Shown here: positions 1 to 9,612 of the stretch, piece after piece
Position numbering within the stretch: position 1 is the first letter of the stretch
Layout: each line of letters begins with the position of its first letter
Source of the DNA: Xanthobacteraceae bacterium
GTDB lineage: Bacteria > Pseudomonadota > Alphaproteobacteria > Rhizobiales > Xanthobacteraceae
NCBI GenBank assembly: GCA_019746355.1
Contig: JAIESC010000010.1
Location: 62,001-126,000 of the forward strand
Direction of reading: 5' to 3'
Length of the DNA stretch: 64,000 nucleotides
Made by a program: the position numbers and the translations under genes
The notes under the pieces: model-generated
Told to the model about the DNA's origin: nothing
Databases searched by the model: none
The model's input: the letters and a program-made list of their open reading frames with translations, nothing else

Positions 1-651
1 GTCAGCTTCGGCGCGTCGCTGGTCGCGGCATGCATCAACGCGCTGTTCGGACTGATCGTCGCCTGGGTGCTGGTGCGCTACCGCTTTCCCGGCCGCCGCA
101 TCGTCGATGCGATCGTCGATCTTCCCTTCGCGCTGCCGACCGCGGTGGCCGGCATCGCACTGACCGCGATCTTTGCTCCGACCGGATGGCTCGGCCAATA
201 CTTCGACGCCTTCGGCATCAAGATCGCCTACACCTGGATCGGCATCGTCATCGCGCTGACCTTCATAGGCCTGCCGTTCGTGGTGCGAACGCTGCAGCCG
301 GTCATTGAGGAGATCGACCGCCAGGTCGAGGAGGCGGCGGCGACGCTTGGCGCCCATCGCGGCCAGACCATGTGGCAGGTGATTCTGCCGACGTTGCTGC
401 CGGCGCTGCTCACCGGCTTCGTGCTGTCGTTTGCGCGCGCCGTCGGCGAATACGGCTCCGTGGTCTTCATCGCCGGCAACATTCCCTATCGGACCGAGAT
501 CGCGCCGCTTCTCATCGTCATCCGCCTCGAAGAGTTCGATTATACCGGCGCGGCGGCGATCGCCACCATCATGTTGGCGATATCGTTCACGATGTTCCTT
601 GCCATCAATGTGATTCAGGCTTGGTCCCGCAGGAGGTTCGGCGATGTCTGA
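1..651 (+). CDS. cysT: Sulfate ABC transporter permease CysT (5' truncated by window edge)
   Basis: One of the two inner-membrane permeases of the CysTWA sulfate/thiosulfate importer. The frame is open from base 1, so the N-terminus lies outside the window; 216 residues are visible. Hydrophobic segments alternate with short loops. The cytoplasmic EAA coupling loop reads [12 protein letters not shown] followed by a [10 protein letters not shown] helix, as in CysT/CysU. The 3' end overlaps cysW by 8 nt, which fits translational coupling. Identity rests on recognition of the family and on the neighbouring cysW and cysA; molybdate permease ModB is the main alternative but the paired permeases argue against it. 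Confidence 0.93.
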   Translation, partial: VSFGASLVAACINALFGLIVAWVLVRYRFPGRRIVDAIVDLPFALPTAVAGIALTAIFAPTGWLGQYFDAFGIKIAYTWIGIVIALTFIGLPFVVRTLQPVIEEIDRQVEEAAATLGAHRGQTMWQVILPTLLPALLTGFVLSFARAVGEYGSVVFIAGNIPYRTEIAPLLIVIRLEEFDYTGAAAIATIMLAISFTMFLAINVIQAWSRRRFGDV

Positions 652-1516
652 TTACGCACTCGCCGCTCCGCGCGTTCGGCCGCGATCGCCGATCACCGAA
701 GCACGACCGGTCAGGGCCGTGCTGATCGGGCTCACATTGCTGTTCATCGGGCTGTTTCTGCTGTTTCCGCTGGCGGTGGTATTCGTCGAAGCGTTCCGCG
801 GCGGCGTCGGCGCTTACCTTGAGGCGCTTGCCGATCCGGACGCGATGGCCGCCATCAAGCTGACGCTGCTCGTTGCCGCGATCGCGGTGCCGGCCAATCT
901 CGTGTTCGGCGTGGCCGCGGCCTGGGCCGTCGCCAAATACAAGTTCCGCGGCAAGACCTTTCTCATTACGTTGATCGATCTGCCGTTTTCGGTGTCGCCC
1001 GTGATCTCCGGGCTGATTTACGTGATCCTGTTCGGCAGCCAGGGCTATCTCGGTCCGTGGCTCAAGGAACACGGCTTGCAGATCGTGTTCGCGGTTCCCG
1101 GCATCGTTCTGGCGACGATCTTCGTGACGTTTCCGTTCGTCGCGCGTGAACTGATACCGCTGATGGAGGAACAGGGTACCCAGGACGAAGAGGCGGCGTT
1201 GTCGCTCGGCGCGGGCGGCTTTCAGACCTTCCTGCGGGTGACGCTGCCGAATGTGAAATGGGGCCTGATGTACGGCGTGCTGCTCTGCAACGCGCGCGCC
1301 ATGGGCGAATTCGGCGCGGTGTCGGTCGTTTCGGGACACATCCGGGGCCTCACCAACACGATGCCGCTCCATATCGAGATTCTCTACAACGACTATCAAT
1401 GGGCTGCGGCGTTTGCGATTGCCTCCGTGCTCGCTCTCCTCGCGCTTGTCACATTGATCATCAAGACTGCGCTGGAATGGCGCTTCGGTCACGAACTTGC
1501 CAACGGTCCAAGATAA
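644..1516 (+). CDS. cysW: Sulfate ABC transporter permease CysW
   Basis: Second permease of the sulfate importer, 290 residues, the usual CysW length. It has a short charged N-terminus, a first membrane helix at about residues 25-50, and an EAA loop reading [14 protein letters not shown]. The ATG lies inside the end of cysT (8-nt overlap). The protein should pair with CysT in the inner membrane and be energised by CysA, encoded 33 bp downstream. No odd features. Confidence 0.95.
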   Translation: MSDYALAAPRVRPRSPITEARPVRAVLIGLTLLFIGLFLLFPLAVVFVEAFRGGVGAYLEALADPDAMAAIKLTLLVAAIAVPANLVFGVAAAWAVAKYKFRGKTFLITLIDLPFSVSPVISGLIYVILFGSQGYLGPWLKEHGLQIVFAVPGIVLATIFVTFPFVARELIPLMEEQGTQDEEAALSLGAGGFQTFLRVTLPNVKWGLMYGVLLCNARAMGEFGAVSVVSGHIRGLTNTMPLHIEILYNDYQWAAAFAIASVLALLALVTLIIKTALEWRFGHELANGPR

Positions 1517-1549
1517 GCCAAGTCGCCGGATCCGAAATCAGGAGTTGCA

Positions 1550-2689
1550 ATGACCGCCCTTGCGAAGGTTGCCCATACCCTCGAATACGCCGAGGCTGCG
1601 CCGTCGGTTGTTCCCGCGGTTGCCGGGAACCGGCTGCGCGAGCGTCCGATGACCGTCACGGTCGAGAACCTCGTCAAGGAATTCGGCCAGACACCGGCGC
1701 TGCACGGCGTGTCGCTGGACATCGCCGGCGGCGAGTTGATCGCGCTGCTTGGTCCGTCGGGCTCCGGAAAGACGACGCTGCTGCGGCTGATCGCCGGCCT
1801 CGATTTTCCCACCTCCGGCCGCGTGCTGTTCGGCAACGAGGATGCGTCGGGCAAATCGGTGCAGGAGCGCAACATAGGCTTCGTGTTCCAGAGCTACGCG
1901 CTGTTCCGCCACATGACGGTGTTCGACAACATCGCGTTCGGGCTGCGCGTGCGGCCGCGGGCGACGCGGCCGGCCGAGGCGTCGATCCGCGATCGGGTCA
2001 TGAACCTGCTGGACCTCGTCCAGCTCTCCGGTCTCGAGAAGCGTTTTCCCGGCCAGCTCTCCGGCGGCCAGCGGCAGCGCGTGGCGTTCGCCCGTGCGCT
2101 CGCGATCGAGCCGCGCGTGCTGCTGCTCGACGAGCCGTTCGGTGCGCTCGACGCCAAGGTGCGCAAGGACCTGCGCCGCTGGCTGCGCGAGATCCACGAC
2201 CGCACCGGCCACACCACGGTGTTCGTCACCCACGACCAGGAAGAGGCACTCGAGCTTGCCGACCGCGTGGTGGTGATGAGCCAGGGCCAGATCGAGCAGG
2301 TCGGCAGCGCCGACGACATCTACGACCGGCCGGCGAGCCCCTTCGTGTTCGATTTCATCGGCGACTCCAGCGCGCTGCCGGTCACGGTCGACAACGGCCG
2401 GGTCCGTCTCGACGACCGCGTCATCGCCATCGACGCCAGCGGCGAGCCCGATGGGCCGGCCACCCTGTTCTTCCGCCCGAACCACATCCGCCTGTCCGGC
2501 GCGGGCGAGGAGGGTGGCTCGATCGTCGGCGTGGTCAGCGGCTCCCGCCGGATCGGCGACGCCCGGCGGCTGGAGCTCGTGGTCGGCGCCCGGCATCGGA
2601 TCGAAATCGATGTGCCGGCCGCGGCGGAACTGTCCAGAAAATCCCAAGTGGCCGTTCGCCCGGAGCACTGGCGCCTTTATCGGCGCTGA
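1550..2689 (+). CDS. cysA: Sulfate/thiosulfate import ATP-binding protein CysA
   Basis: Cytoplasmic ATPase of the sulfate importer, 379 residues. Walker A GPSGSGKT is at residues 68-75, signature LSGGQRQR from about 170, Walker B RVLLLDEP from about 189, and the H-loop lies in FVTHDQEEA. The C-terminal third is a TOBE-type regulatory part. The ATG at 1550 has a good AGGAG Shine-Dalgarno. An internal ATG at 1649 matches the usual CysA N-terminus better and would remove a 33-residue extension, so the start is not certain. No binding protein gene is visible; it may lie upstream of the window. Confidence 0.94.
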   Translation: MTALAKVAHTLEYAEAAPSVVPAVAGNRLRERPMTVTVENLVKEFGQTPALHGVSLDIAGGELIALLGPSGSGKTTLLRLIAGLDFPTSGRVLFGNEDASGKSVQERNIGFVFQSYALFRHMTVFDNIAFGLRVRPRATRPAEASIRDRVMNLLDLVQLSGLEKRFPGQLSGGQRQRVAFARALAIEPRVLLLDEPFGALDAKVRKDLRRWLREIHDRTGHTTVFVTHDQEEALELADRVVVMSQGQIEQVGSADDIYDRPASPFVFDFIGDSSALPVTVDNGRVRLDDRVIAIDASGEPDGPATLFFRPNHIRLSGAGEEGGSIVGVVSGSRRIGDARRLELVVGARHRIEIDVPAAAELSRKSQVAVRPEHWRLYRR

Positions 2690-2773
2690 CGCTCGGAGTT
2701 TTCGCTGCGTGCGAGCACACAAATGATGGCCGGCAGCGAAGCAGGCCTGTGGGTGCCTTGCCGCGCCGGCCGC

Positions 2774-3961
2774 TCAGGCGCGCCGCGCAAGCCGGTACGT
2801 TGGCGATTTCCTCACCGTCGTATATCGGGCAATTGGACCATCGAGCGGATCATCGTCCAGATAGTGCACGATGGCATTGCATGGAATTCTGTGGCCGCGG
2901 CCGAATTTCTTCACGGCGGACGCGGCAACGACCTGCAAGCTCGGATCATGCGCGTAGGCCGTCAGTGCGGCAAGTTCGGCCGTGCTGGCTCCGCCGATGC
3001 GCCACGACGCCTCGAAGACCCCCGACCGCTTTTGGCCTCGGGCGTCAAACCCGTTCCCAACGTCATAGTTTCGGCGTGACGCCACGAACCCCGGATACTC
3101 TTCGGCGGCTGCGTCGTAGCGCCTCGCCTGGGCAACGGCGACGCGAGTATCGCGGTTGGTCGCCAGCGCTTCGAGCGCTCCCCAGTCGCCGCGCACGCAG
3201 ACGAGGTCTGAACCGCCATAGACCGAATCTCCCGTGTTGTTTTTCGTCGTTCTCTGCATTCCGAAGTACGTTACGATCATATCGTCGATCGCAATCTTCC
3301 CGACGCTGAGCGTTTCGACCTGTTGCAAATTCGTTTCAAGCACCAGGCCATACGCCGCGAGTTCCTCGTTTGGATATTGGTCGAGGAATGCCTTCACCGC
3401 GCGCTCTTCGTTCGCGACGATCTGCCCCATGCTGCGGCAGGACAGCGGCGGCTTCAGACGAACCGGCCCGAGACACAACAGCATTCTTGCCGCCGCAACG
3501 GCGTCGCGCGCGCTGAACGCGGTGTAGCCCGGCAAGACCGCCTCCCGAACCCGATCGGAGAAGACGGATGACCAGCCCTCCGGCCGCTCCGCATTGCGGT
3601 GTACCAGTTGATGCGTGATCGCTTTCGTCTTGACGAACGGGTAGGGCACGATCGCGCCGAATATTTCGTTCACGCAGCTTGCGCCGAGACCCGAAGCCTC
3701 GTCGCTCGTCAGTGAGTCGTCCGGGACGAAGAACACCTTTCCGGACTGTCGCAACGCATCGCTGTAGGAATAGGCGAGGTCGTATTGTTTGAGCCGGGCG
3801 ATCGCCGAGGCGACATGAACGAGGGCCGCCTTTTCATGGGCATACATCGGCGTGCCCAGCCGTGAGTCGTGGACGACAACCGTACCGCGTGCGGCTGCCG
3901 GGTATGTTCGAAAGTGTGGCCTTTCGGTGAGCGGATTATGGAGAGCCTGGGAACCGTCCAT
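2774..3961 (-). CDS. DUF3182-like protein (uncharacterised, ATP-grasp-like)
   Basis: A 395-residue soluble protein of unknown function. The opening part (GTVVVHDSRLGTPMYAHEKAA) and overall length remind me of the DUF3182 family, which is related to ATP-grasp enzymes, but I cannot confirm this by search. There is no signal peptide or membrane helix. The ATG at 3961 is preceded by GGAGG at 6-nt spacing; an upstream TTG at 3967 is less likely. It converges with cysA and stands alone. The function cannot be inferred from its neighbours. Confidence 0.7.
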   Translation of the reverse strand: MDGSQALHNPLTERPHFRTYPAAARGTVVVHDSRLGTPMYAHEKAALVHVASAIARLKQYDLAYSYSDALRQSGKVFFVPDDSLTSDEASGLGASCVNEIFGAIVPYPFVKTKAITHQLVHRNAERPEGWSSVFSDRVREAVLPGYTAFSARDAVAAARMLLCLGPVRLKPPLSCRSMGQIVANEERAVKAFLDQYPNEELAAYGLVLETNLQQVETLSVGKIAIDDMIVTYFGMQRTTKNNTGDSVYGGSDLVCVRGDWGALEALATNRDTRVAVAQARRYDAAAEEYPGFVASRRNYDVGNGFDARGQKRSGVFEASWRIGGASTAELAALTAYAHDPSLQVVAASAVKKFGRGHRIPCNAIVHYLDDDPLDGPIARYTTVRKSPTYRLARRA

Positions 3962-4353
3962 GCGCAACCTCCTCGACGAATCGATCGAGCATTGCGCAGT
4001 GCTTGGACGAGCGACTCGCCTGACGGGGAGACTGCAAAACCCCCGCGCGCGTTAGTTAGTGCGGGCCATCCCCCGCGCAAGGGGTCGCAGTTCATTCGAG
4101 CGCGCCACGTCGCCAGGCCCGCTCCGCCGTCGGCGAGTGCATGAGCGGCACATCGCCTTCGCTGCGCGTGCAGGTGGATTGACTTTTCGCTTCAGCGGCG
4201 CCACATGAGCGCCGTCGGGCTTGATTGCAGTCGCCCGGCTTCTTCAAGGCATGTCGCCCAAGCACTGCTCTTCGCCCGCTTGCCGGGTTGAGGGCTTTTG
4301 GCGATGCCGTAATCAACAAAGTCTTTCGACCGGCGGCGGCATCGGAGCGATCC
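3962..4353. other. Intergenic region between divergent genes
   Basis: About 390 bp separating the minus-strand DUF3182-like gene from the plus-strand GST gene. I see no convincing coding frame, RNA gene or mobile element here. It should carry the divergent promoters of both flanking genes, but no clear -35/-10 pair could be picked out. Confidence 0.5.
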
Positions 4354-5046
4354 ATGTCGAACGTCATTTTGTTTGGCTTTCCTCGCAGCACCTTCGTCAA
4401 GGTCGCGGGGCTGATCCTGACTGCGCGCAATGTCGCGTATCGCTTCCACGACACCGAGGACGAGATGTATCTGCCGGCTCATCTCGAACGGCATCCGTTC
4501 GGCCGGGTGCCGGCGCTGCAGCACGACGACTTCATGCTGTACGAGACCAATGCCATCGCTGCCTATGTCGACGAGGTGTTTCCCGGACCGCGGCTCACGC
4601 CGGCCGATCCGCGTAAGCGCGCCCGGATGAACCAGTGGATCGGCAGTCTCAATTGGTACTTCTATCCGGAGATCATCTACCACGTCACGCACGAGCGGCT
4701 GGTCTATCCGGAGCTTGGAATTCCCGGCAACGACGTGATCGTGCAGCGCGCCATGCCGAAGGTGGTCCGTGCGCTCGAGGTGATGGAGAAGGAGCTGGCC
4801 GACGGCCGGCCGTTCCTGATCGGCGACGACGTCACCATGGCGGACTACTTCCTGCTGCCGACACTGTTTGCCTTCGCGCTGACGCCGGAAGGCAGGCAGA
4901 CCCTGCCGAAATTCCCGGCCGTGGTGGCCTGGGACAACCGGATGGACGCGCTGCCGAGCGTGGTGCGCTTCAATGCCGCGTTGCCGCCGCGTGCGCCGAT
5001 CGCGCACGCACGCGAGTGGGTGCATCACCATCGTCCGGCCGCTTAA
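4354..5046 (+). CDS. Glutathione S-transferase family protein
   Basis: A 230-residue cytosolic GST. The N-terminal thioredoxin-like domain (about 1-80) contains the cis-proline region FGRVPALQHDD and the ETNAIAAYVDE segment that binds the glutathione gamma-glutamyl group. The C-terminal all-helical domain contains the conserved N-capping motif GDDVTMADYFLLPTL. The start at 4354 begins with MSNVILFG, the normal GST N-terminus; the open frame reaches further upstream but that part is not GST-like. The substrate is unknown. It appears to be a single-gene unit. Confidence 0.88.
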   Translation: MSNVILFGFPRSTFVKVAGLILTARNVAYRFHDTEDEMYLPAHLERHPFGRVPALQHDDFMLYETNAIAAYVDEVFPGPRLTPADPRKRARMNQWIGSLNWYFYPEIIYHVTHERLVYPELGIPGNDVIVQRAMPKVVRALEVMEKELADGRPFLIGDDVTMADYFLLPTLFAFALTPEGRQTLPKFPAVVAWDNRMDALPSVVRFNAALPPRAPIAHAREWVHHHRPAA

Positions 5047-5130
5047 GACCGGCAAGTCCGGGCCATCGACAGCCGCCCGGTAGCTGCCCGGCAGCCAAGC
5101 GTTGTCTCACTCTGCTTCAGGAGATGAGAA

Positions 5131-5292
5131 ATGCCCTGTGCTTACAAACCCTATGCTTTGGATGGAATTCGCAACGATGAAACGCCGCATTCGAATTGGC
5201 TTGCGGCAATATGGGTGATCGTCGACGCGTTTCGCGAAGCACTGGCGATGCGGCGCGCCGCGCACCGGCGTCACCATCTTGGCGACGAGTAA
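5131..5292 (+). CDS. Small 53-residue basic protein
   Basis: A short open frame with a good ribosome site (AGGAG, about 7 nt before the ATG). It encodes 53 residues starting MPCAYKPYALDG and ending in a basic helix REALAMRRAAHRRHHLGDE. The arginine/histidine-rich C-terminal helix and size resemble the small DUF1127-like proteins common in Rhizobiales, but this is only a resemblance. The function is unknown. It lies alone in an otherwise empty 370-bp gap between the GST and amidohydrolase genes. Confidence 0.5.
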   Translation: MPCAYKPYALDGIRNDETPHSNWLAAIWVIVDAFREALAMRRAAHRRHHLGDE

Positions 5293-5419
5293 CGAACCTG
5301 GCACTTATGCCCGGGGGAATGCAGGCTCCCCGTGACACGGGTCATTCCCGTTCAAGTCCTGCCCGTTCAAATCCTGCACTTGCGTTTGTTCGCCGGTGCT
5401 CTTCTGTCGGGATTAAAAC

Positions 5420-6409
5420 ATGTCTCAAGCCCATGCCGTGATTGACTTCCACTGCCACCACGTTCCTGCGCGTTTCGACCTGACCGCAGCCCGGGCCGCT
5501 CCTCCCAACCAGAAAGCCCGATGGGAGGCGATCGCACGCAATCTCGCGGATGAAGACCTGCTCTTGAAAGATGTCCGCGACGGCCGGCTTCGTGCCCGTG
5601 TCGTCAACATTCCGCTGCAGTTGATTGCGGATGCCGACGGACGTGTGCCGCACGACACCATTGTGGCTGCCAACGATCACGTTGCGGCCCTGGTCGCGCG
5701 CCATCCCGACCGGATCGTCGGCATTGCTGCGGTCGATCCCTATGACGGCGACCGCGCCGCGCGCGAGGCCGAACGCGCCGTTCGCGAGCTTGGGCTGCGC
5801 GGCGTGCTGGTCGATTGCGCGCGCGGCGAACTGATGATCGACGCGCCGGAGGCGCGGCCCACGCTTGCCGCAGCCGCCGAACTCGGCGTGCCGGTGTTCG
5901 TGCATCCCGTCGCGCCGCAGCCGCTGACGAAACAGATGGCCCGTTATGGCGTCATCGGCACCTTGTTCGCGCGCGGAAGCACCAATGCCGCTTCGCTGAT
6001 TGCGCTGGTCGAGGGCGGCGTGTTTGCCGCGCTGCCAAGGTTGCAGGTTGTGGTCACGGCGCTCGCTTTCGGTGGCCTTGCCATGGAAGCCGCGCTCGCA
6101 AGCCAAAGCACCACGGGGGAGGGTGCGATCAGCACCATGCGAAAGCATGTCTTCATCGACACGATGTGGCCCGAGCCGGCCTTGGTCCGCACCGCCGTCG
6201 ATCTCCTGGGATTTGAGCGGGTGATTGCCGGAAGCGACTGGCCGATTGTCGATCACGAGCCGTTCGGGCAGGCGCTGGCTATCGCGATGGAAAAGGCCGG
6301 CATTCCGGACGAGCAGCGGGCGGCGATTGCCGGTGGCAATGTTCAACGCTTGTTGCAACTGAACGGCGAAGCTTCTCGCGATGGCCTTGCCCTTGCACCG
6401 CGAGCATGA
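5420..6409 (+). CDS. Amidohydrolase-2 (ACMSD-like) family metal-dependent hydrolase
   Basis: A 329-residue TIM-barrel hydrolase of the amidohydrolase-2 family. The metal-binding HxH is DFHCHH at residues 10-15, the barrel histidine is in PVFVHPVAPQ, and the catalytic aspartate is in IAGSDWPIVDHEP near the C-terminus. Relatives are decarboxylases or hydrolases of ring-cleavage products such as 2-amino-3-carboxymuconate semialdehyde. The substrate cannot be told from the sequence. It precedes the rhodanese-ChrB gene by 100 bp and may or may not belong to that operon. Confidence 0.85.
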   Translation: MSQAHAVIDFHCHHVPARFDLTAARAAPPNQKARWEAIARNLADEDLLLKDVRDGRLRARVVNIPLQLIADADGRVPHDTIVAANDHVAALVARHPDRIVGIAAVDPYDGDRAAREAERAVRELGLRGVLVDCARGELMIDAPEARPTLAAAAELGVPVFVHPVAPQPLTKQMARYGVIGTLFARGSTNAASLIALVEGGVFAALPRLQVVVTALAFGGLAMEAALASQSTTGEGAISTMRKHVFIDTMWPEPALVRTAVDLLGFERVIAGSDWPIVDHEPFGQALAIAMEKAGIPDEQRAAIAGGNVQRLLQLNGEASRDGLALAPRA

Positions 6410-6510
6410 TGCGCCTAAGTTGACGACACAGGGGATATGCAGGCTCCCCTTCAGACGGGCTCTCACGTCCAAGCTCTGCGCAGCACTCGAAGCATTCGAG
6501 GAGATTGCGC

Positions 6511-7293
6511 ATGGACGAAAATGCCCTTCCTATTTCCCACGACGATCTTTATGCACAGCTCGGCACCGCCGCAGCGCCGCTGTTGATCGACGTTCGCAAG
6601 GCCGAAGCGTTCGACGCCGATGATCGCCTGATCGTCGGTGCAAGCTGGCGGCCGCCACAGGAGGTGGCGCGCTGGCAAAGCGCGTTGCCGGCCGGCCGCG
6701 CGGTGGTGGTGTACTGCGCGCATGGCCACGAGGTGAGCCAGGGCGTGGCTGCCGCCTTGCGCAAGGCGGGCATGGCCGCGACCTACCTCGAAGGCGGGAT
6801 CGCCGGCTGGAAGGAACAACATCTGCCGACGCGCCGAAAGCGCGACGCGACCGAAAACAAATGGGTCACCCGCGAGCATCCGAAGATCGACCGGATCGCC
6901 TGCCCGTGGCTGATCAGCCGGCTCGTCGTTCCCGGAGCCGAATTCATCTACGTGCCGCCCAATGACGTCGCCAAGGTCGCGCACGACGTCGGCGGCACGC
7001 CCTACGACATCAAGAACGTCGAGTTCGGCCATGTCGGCGACCGCTGCTCGTTCGATGCGATCGTTCGCGCCTACGACATTCACGACGCCGCGCTCGATCA
7101 TCTCGCCACGATCGTGCGGGGTGCTGACACCTCGCGGCCCGACCTCACGCCGCAATGCGAAGGGCTCCTGGCGATCTCGTACGGCCTGTCGGCCAACTTC
7201 CCCGATGATCACGAGATGCTGAAGCACGGCCTTGTCATGTACGACGCGCTCTACACCTGGTGCCGGTTGCAGCTCAAGAACAAGGCCAACTGA
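6511..7293 (+). CDS. Rhodanese domain fused to ChrB-type chromate-resistance domain
   Basis: A 260-residue two-domain protein. Residues about 8-98 form a rhodanese-like sulfurtransferase domain; the candidate active-site loop is CAHGHEVS with Cys69. Residues about 105-255 resemble the C-terminal domain of ChrB (KIDRIACPWLISRLV, then FGHVGDRCSFDAI), known from chromate-resistance loci. The ATG at 6511 follows GAGGAGA by 6 nt; a TTG six bases upstream is possible. It is the first gene of a compact operon running to 12479. No chromate transporter chrA is present, so chromate resistance is not established. Confidence 0.85.
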   Translation: MDENALPISHDDLYAQLGTAAAPLLIDVRKAEAFDADDRLIVGASWRPPQEVARWQSALPAGRAVVVYCAHGHEVSQGVAAALRKAGMAATYLEGGIAGWKEQHLPTRRKRDATENKWVTREHPKIDRIACPWLISRLVVPGAEFIYVPPNDVAKVAHDVGGTPYDIKNVEFGHVGDRCSFDAIVRAYDIHDAALDHLATIVRGADTSRPDLTPQCEGLLAISYGLSANFPDDHEMLKHGLVMYDALYTWCRLQLKNKAN

Positions 7294-7295
7294 CC

Positions 7296-8192
7296 ATGGC
7301 GTTGAAAACCGGGAGCCGCATCGAAATTCCGGGAGCGGCGCGGAGTTCCTTCGACCATGGCGCGTTTGACGCTACGACGCGCCGTGTCTTCGTCGCCCAC
7401 ACCGGGCACGACAGCGTCGATGTGATCGACCATGACGGCGGAAAGCACATCGCCAACCTGCCCGGCTTCCCGGAGGCGGCCGGCGTGGTCGCCGACGACG
7501 GGATCGTGCTCGTCACCAACCGCGGATCGGCAAGCCTCGCCGTGGTCGATGCGCAGACCTTGAAGACGAAAGAGGTGTTCAAGGTCGGGCCCAAACCGAA
7601 CGGCGTTGCGCTCGTCGCCGCGCGACGGCTCGCGATTGCCGCCTGCATTGGCGACGACACGCACGGCCCGACGCTTGAAGTCTTGAGCCTGAATGGCGGA
7701 CAACGCCACTCGTTGGCCCTGCCGGGACGGCCGCGCTGGTGCGTCACCGATGCGGCAGGCGGGAGCGTGTTCCTCGCGATCCGCGAGCCGTCGATGGTGC
7801 TTTGCGCTCGCCTGCCGGATTTGCAGGACGTCCAGCATTGGCGGGTGCCGTCCGGCGGCGCGCATGGTCTCGATATCGATCACCGGCGCGGACGCCTCTA
7901 TGTGGCGTGCGACGACGAAGCCCTGGTGGAGGTGGACAGCAGTTCGGGAAAGGTCACCAACCAGTGGCCGATCGCCGGCGCGCCGGACGTGACCTTCGTC
8001 AACCCCGCGACGGACCTGGTGCATGTGGCGATCGGCGAGCCTGGGCTTGTGCAATCGATCGATCCGCGCACCGGCGGCACGGTGCGGCTCGACACCGCGC
8101 CAGGCGCGCATACCACCGCGCTCGTCCCACCGGACCGGCTCTATGTGTTCTCGCCGTCGGATGGCGCGGCGCTGGTGCTCGCGGACGTTTGA
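7296..8192 (+). CDS. YncE-type seven-bladed beta-propeller protein
   Basis: A 298-residue protein built of repeated propeller blades; recurrent segments such as VFVAHTGHDSVDVIDH and LYVACDDEALVEVDSSSG are typical of YncE/NHL-like surface propellers. No clear signal peptide is seen at the ATG at 7296, which starts 2 nt after the previous stop; a GTG start at 7260 would overlap the previous gene. It probably acts as a binding or scaffold protein in the pathway of this operon. The function is unknown. Confidence 0.82.
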   Translation: MALKTGSRIEIPGAARSSFDHGAFDATTRRVFVAHTGHDSVDVIDHDGGKHIANLPGFPEAAGVVADDGIVLVTNRGSASLAVVDAQTLKTKEVFKVGPKPNGVALVAARRLAIAACIGDDTHGPTLEVLSLNGGQRHSLALPGRPRWCVTDAAGGSVFLAIREPSMVLCARLPDLQDVQHWRVPSGGAHGLDIDHRRGRLYVACDDEALVEVDSSSGKVTNQWPIAGAPDVTFVNPATDLVHVAIGEPGLVQSIDPRTGGTVRLDTAPGAHTTALVPPDRLYVFSPSDGAALVLADV

Positions 8193-8291
8193 TCAGGGCA
8201 AATGACCATGCTCGACGACGGAACCGGCATGCCGATGGGCCGTTCGAGGCTTAAGCAGGCAAGAGGGGGCGTACTGGAAGAGGAGAAGACC

Positions 8292-9212
8292 ATGCGACGC
8301 ACTCTCGGAATTCTCACAACGGCGATCCTTCTGGCATCGCTCGCCGCGGGCGCTCACGCCCAGCAGCAAGCGCAGCAGATCGACTGGGACAAGGTCGATG
8401 CCGCCTTCGGCCGCAAGGCCGCGGCTGTGGCCGGCGACGTGCACCGCTACGGCTTCCCGCGCACCGACCTGAGCGTGGCCGTCGATGGCGTGACCATCAG
8501 ACCCGCCTTTGCGCTGGGCGGCTGGATTGCGCTGAAGCCGGCTCATGGCGGCGTCATGGCGATGGGCGACCTCGTGCTGCTCGAAACCGAGATCAATCCG
8601 GTGCTGACCAGGCTGATCGAGGGCGGGCTCGAGATCACCGCCATCCACAATCACGTGCTGCGCGGCAATCCCGCCACGTTCTACATGCATGTCGGCGGCC
8701 GCGGCGATCCGGTGAGGGTTGCGACCGCGATCCGCAATGCGCTTGCGGAGAGCAAGACGCCGCTTGCGCCTGCCACCACCGGCGCGGCTCCGGCCGCAGC
8801 GCCGCCGGCGATCGATCTCGACACCGCGCAGCTTGACCAGATCATCGGCGTGAAGGGCCAGTCGAACGGCGGCGTCTATCAGTTCGGCGTGCCGCGCCGC
8901 GACCCCGTCACGGAGCATGATGTGGAGATCGCGCCTGCCGGCCCGATGGGCGTCGCGACCGCGATCAACTTCCAGCCCACCGGGGGAGGGAAGGCCGCGA
9001 TCACCGGTGACTTTGTGCTCACAGGCGAGGAAGTGAACCCGGTGATCAAGGCGCTGCGCGCCGGCGGCATCGAGGTCACCGCGATCCACAGCCACATGCT
9101 GACCGAGCAGCCGCGGCTCATCTTCATGCACTTCTGGGCGAATGACGACGCGCTGAAGCTGGCGCGCGGCTTGCGCGCCGCCATCGACAGGACCGCGAGC
9201 AGGACGAACTGA
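8292..9212 (+). CDS. Secreted DUF1259 (LppY/LpqO-like) protein
   Basis: A 306-residue exported protein with a clear signal peptide (MRRTLGILTTAILLASLAAG, cut near AHA). The body is a duplication of the DUF1259 unit: VLLETEINPVLTRLIEGG with AIHNHVL in the first half, and VLTGEEVNPVIKALRAGG with AIHSHML in the second. Two histidine-containing motifs per repeat suggest metal or ligand binding, but no activity is known to me. The ATG at 8292 has a GAGGAGAAG ribosome site; the frame is open further upstream but without a signal peptide. Fourth position of the 6.5-12.5 kb operon counting the amidohydrolase, third without it. Confidence 0.87.
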   Translation: MRRTLGILTTAILLASLAAGAHAQQQAQQIDWDKVDAAFGRKAAAVAGDVHRYGFPRTDLSVAVDGVTIRPAFALGGWIALKPAHGGVMAMGDLVLLETEINPVLTRLIEGGLEITAIHNHVLRGNPATFYMHVGGRGDPVRVATAIRNALAESKTPLAPATTGAAPAAAPPAIDLDTAQLDQIIGVKGQSNGGVYQFGVPRRDPVTEHDVEIAPAGPMGVATAINFQPTGGGKAAITGDFVLTGEEVNPVIKALRAGGIEVTAIHSHMLTEQPRLIFMHFWANDDALKLARGLRAAIDRTASRTN

Positions 9213-9216
9213 AACT

Positions 9217-9612
9217 ATGGCTCGACGTTTCCGTTCCATCGTCGCCGCCGCGTTCGCGGTGACGCTCGCAGCCCAAGGTCTCGCCGCCGAAAAATTTCGG
9301 CGGCTGACCGGGGCGCAGATTCAAGCGCGCTTTGCCGGCATGGAATTGAGCGACGGCGTGCACTGGCGCGATCGGTACGCACGGGACGGAACGCTGACGA
9401 GCCAATCCATGGGCAGGCCCCGGTCCGGAAAGTGGCATGTCGACAACGATCAGCTCTGCCTCGATCTCGGGGCGGATTCCGGCGGCTGCTACGAGGTCTG
9501 GCTTGCCGGCAGCAAAGTCGAATTCAGGCGGGAGGGCATCGACGGCGCCATGCTGGAGGGAAATCTCGCCAGGCCCGCCTCGGGTCGTCAGACCACACGT
9601 GAGCCAAGATGA
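9217..9612 (+). CDS. Small secreted protein, unknown
   Basis: A 131-residue protein with an N-terminal signal peptide (AAAFAVTLAAQGLAAEKF, likely cut after LAA). The mature part has a pattern (DGTLTSQSMGRPRSGKWHVDNDQLC ... GCYEVWL) seen in small periplasmic proteins of Rhizobiales that have a GxW...CL...C arrangement; two cysteines may form a disulfide. Starts 4 nt after the DUF1259 gene and its stop overlaps the next start (ATGA). Function unknown. Confidence 0.8.
   Translation: MARRFRSIVAAAFAVTLAAQGLAAEKFRRLTGAQIQARFAGMELSDGVHWRDRYARDGTLTSQSMGRPRSGKWHVDNDQLCLDLGADSGGCYEVWLAGSKVEFRREGIDGAMLEGNLARPASGRQTTREPR

Noticed and set aside
1258..3309. 683-codon frame running through cysW, cysA and beyond
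   Set aside because: Out of frame with the real genes; Arg/Pro-rich without motifs.
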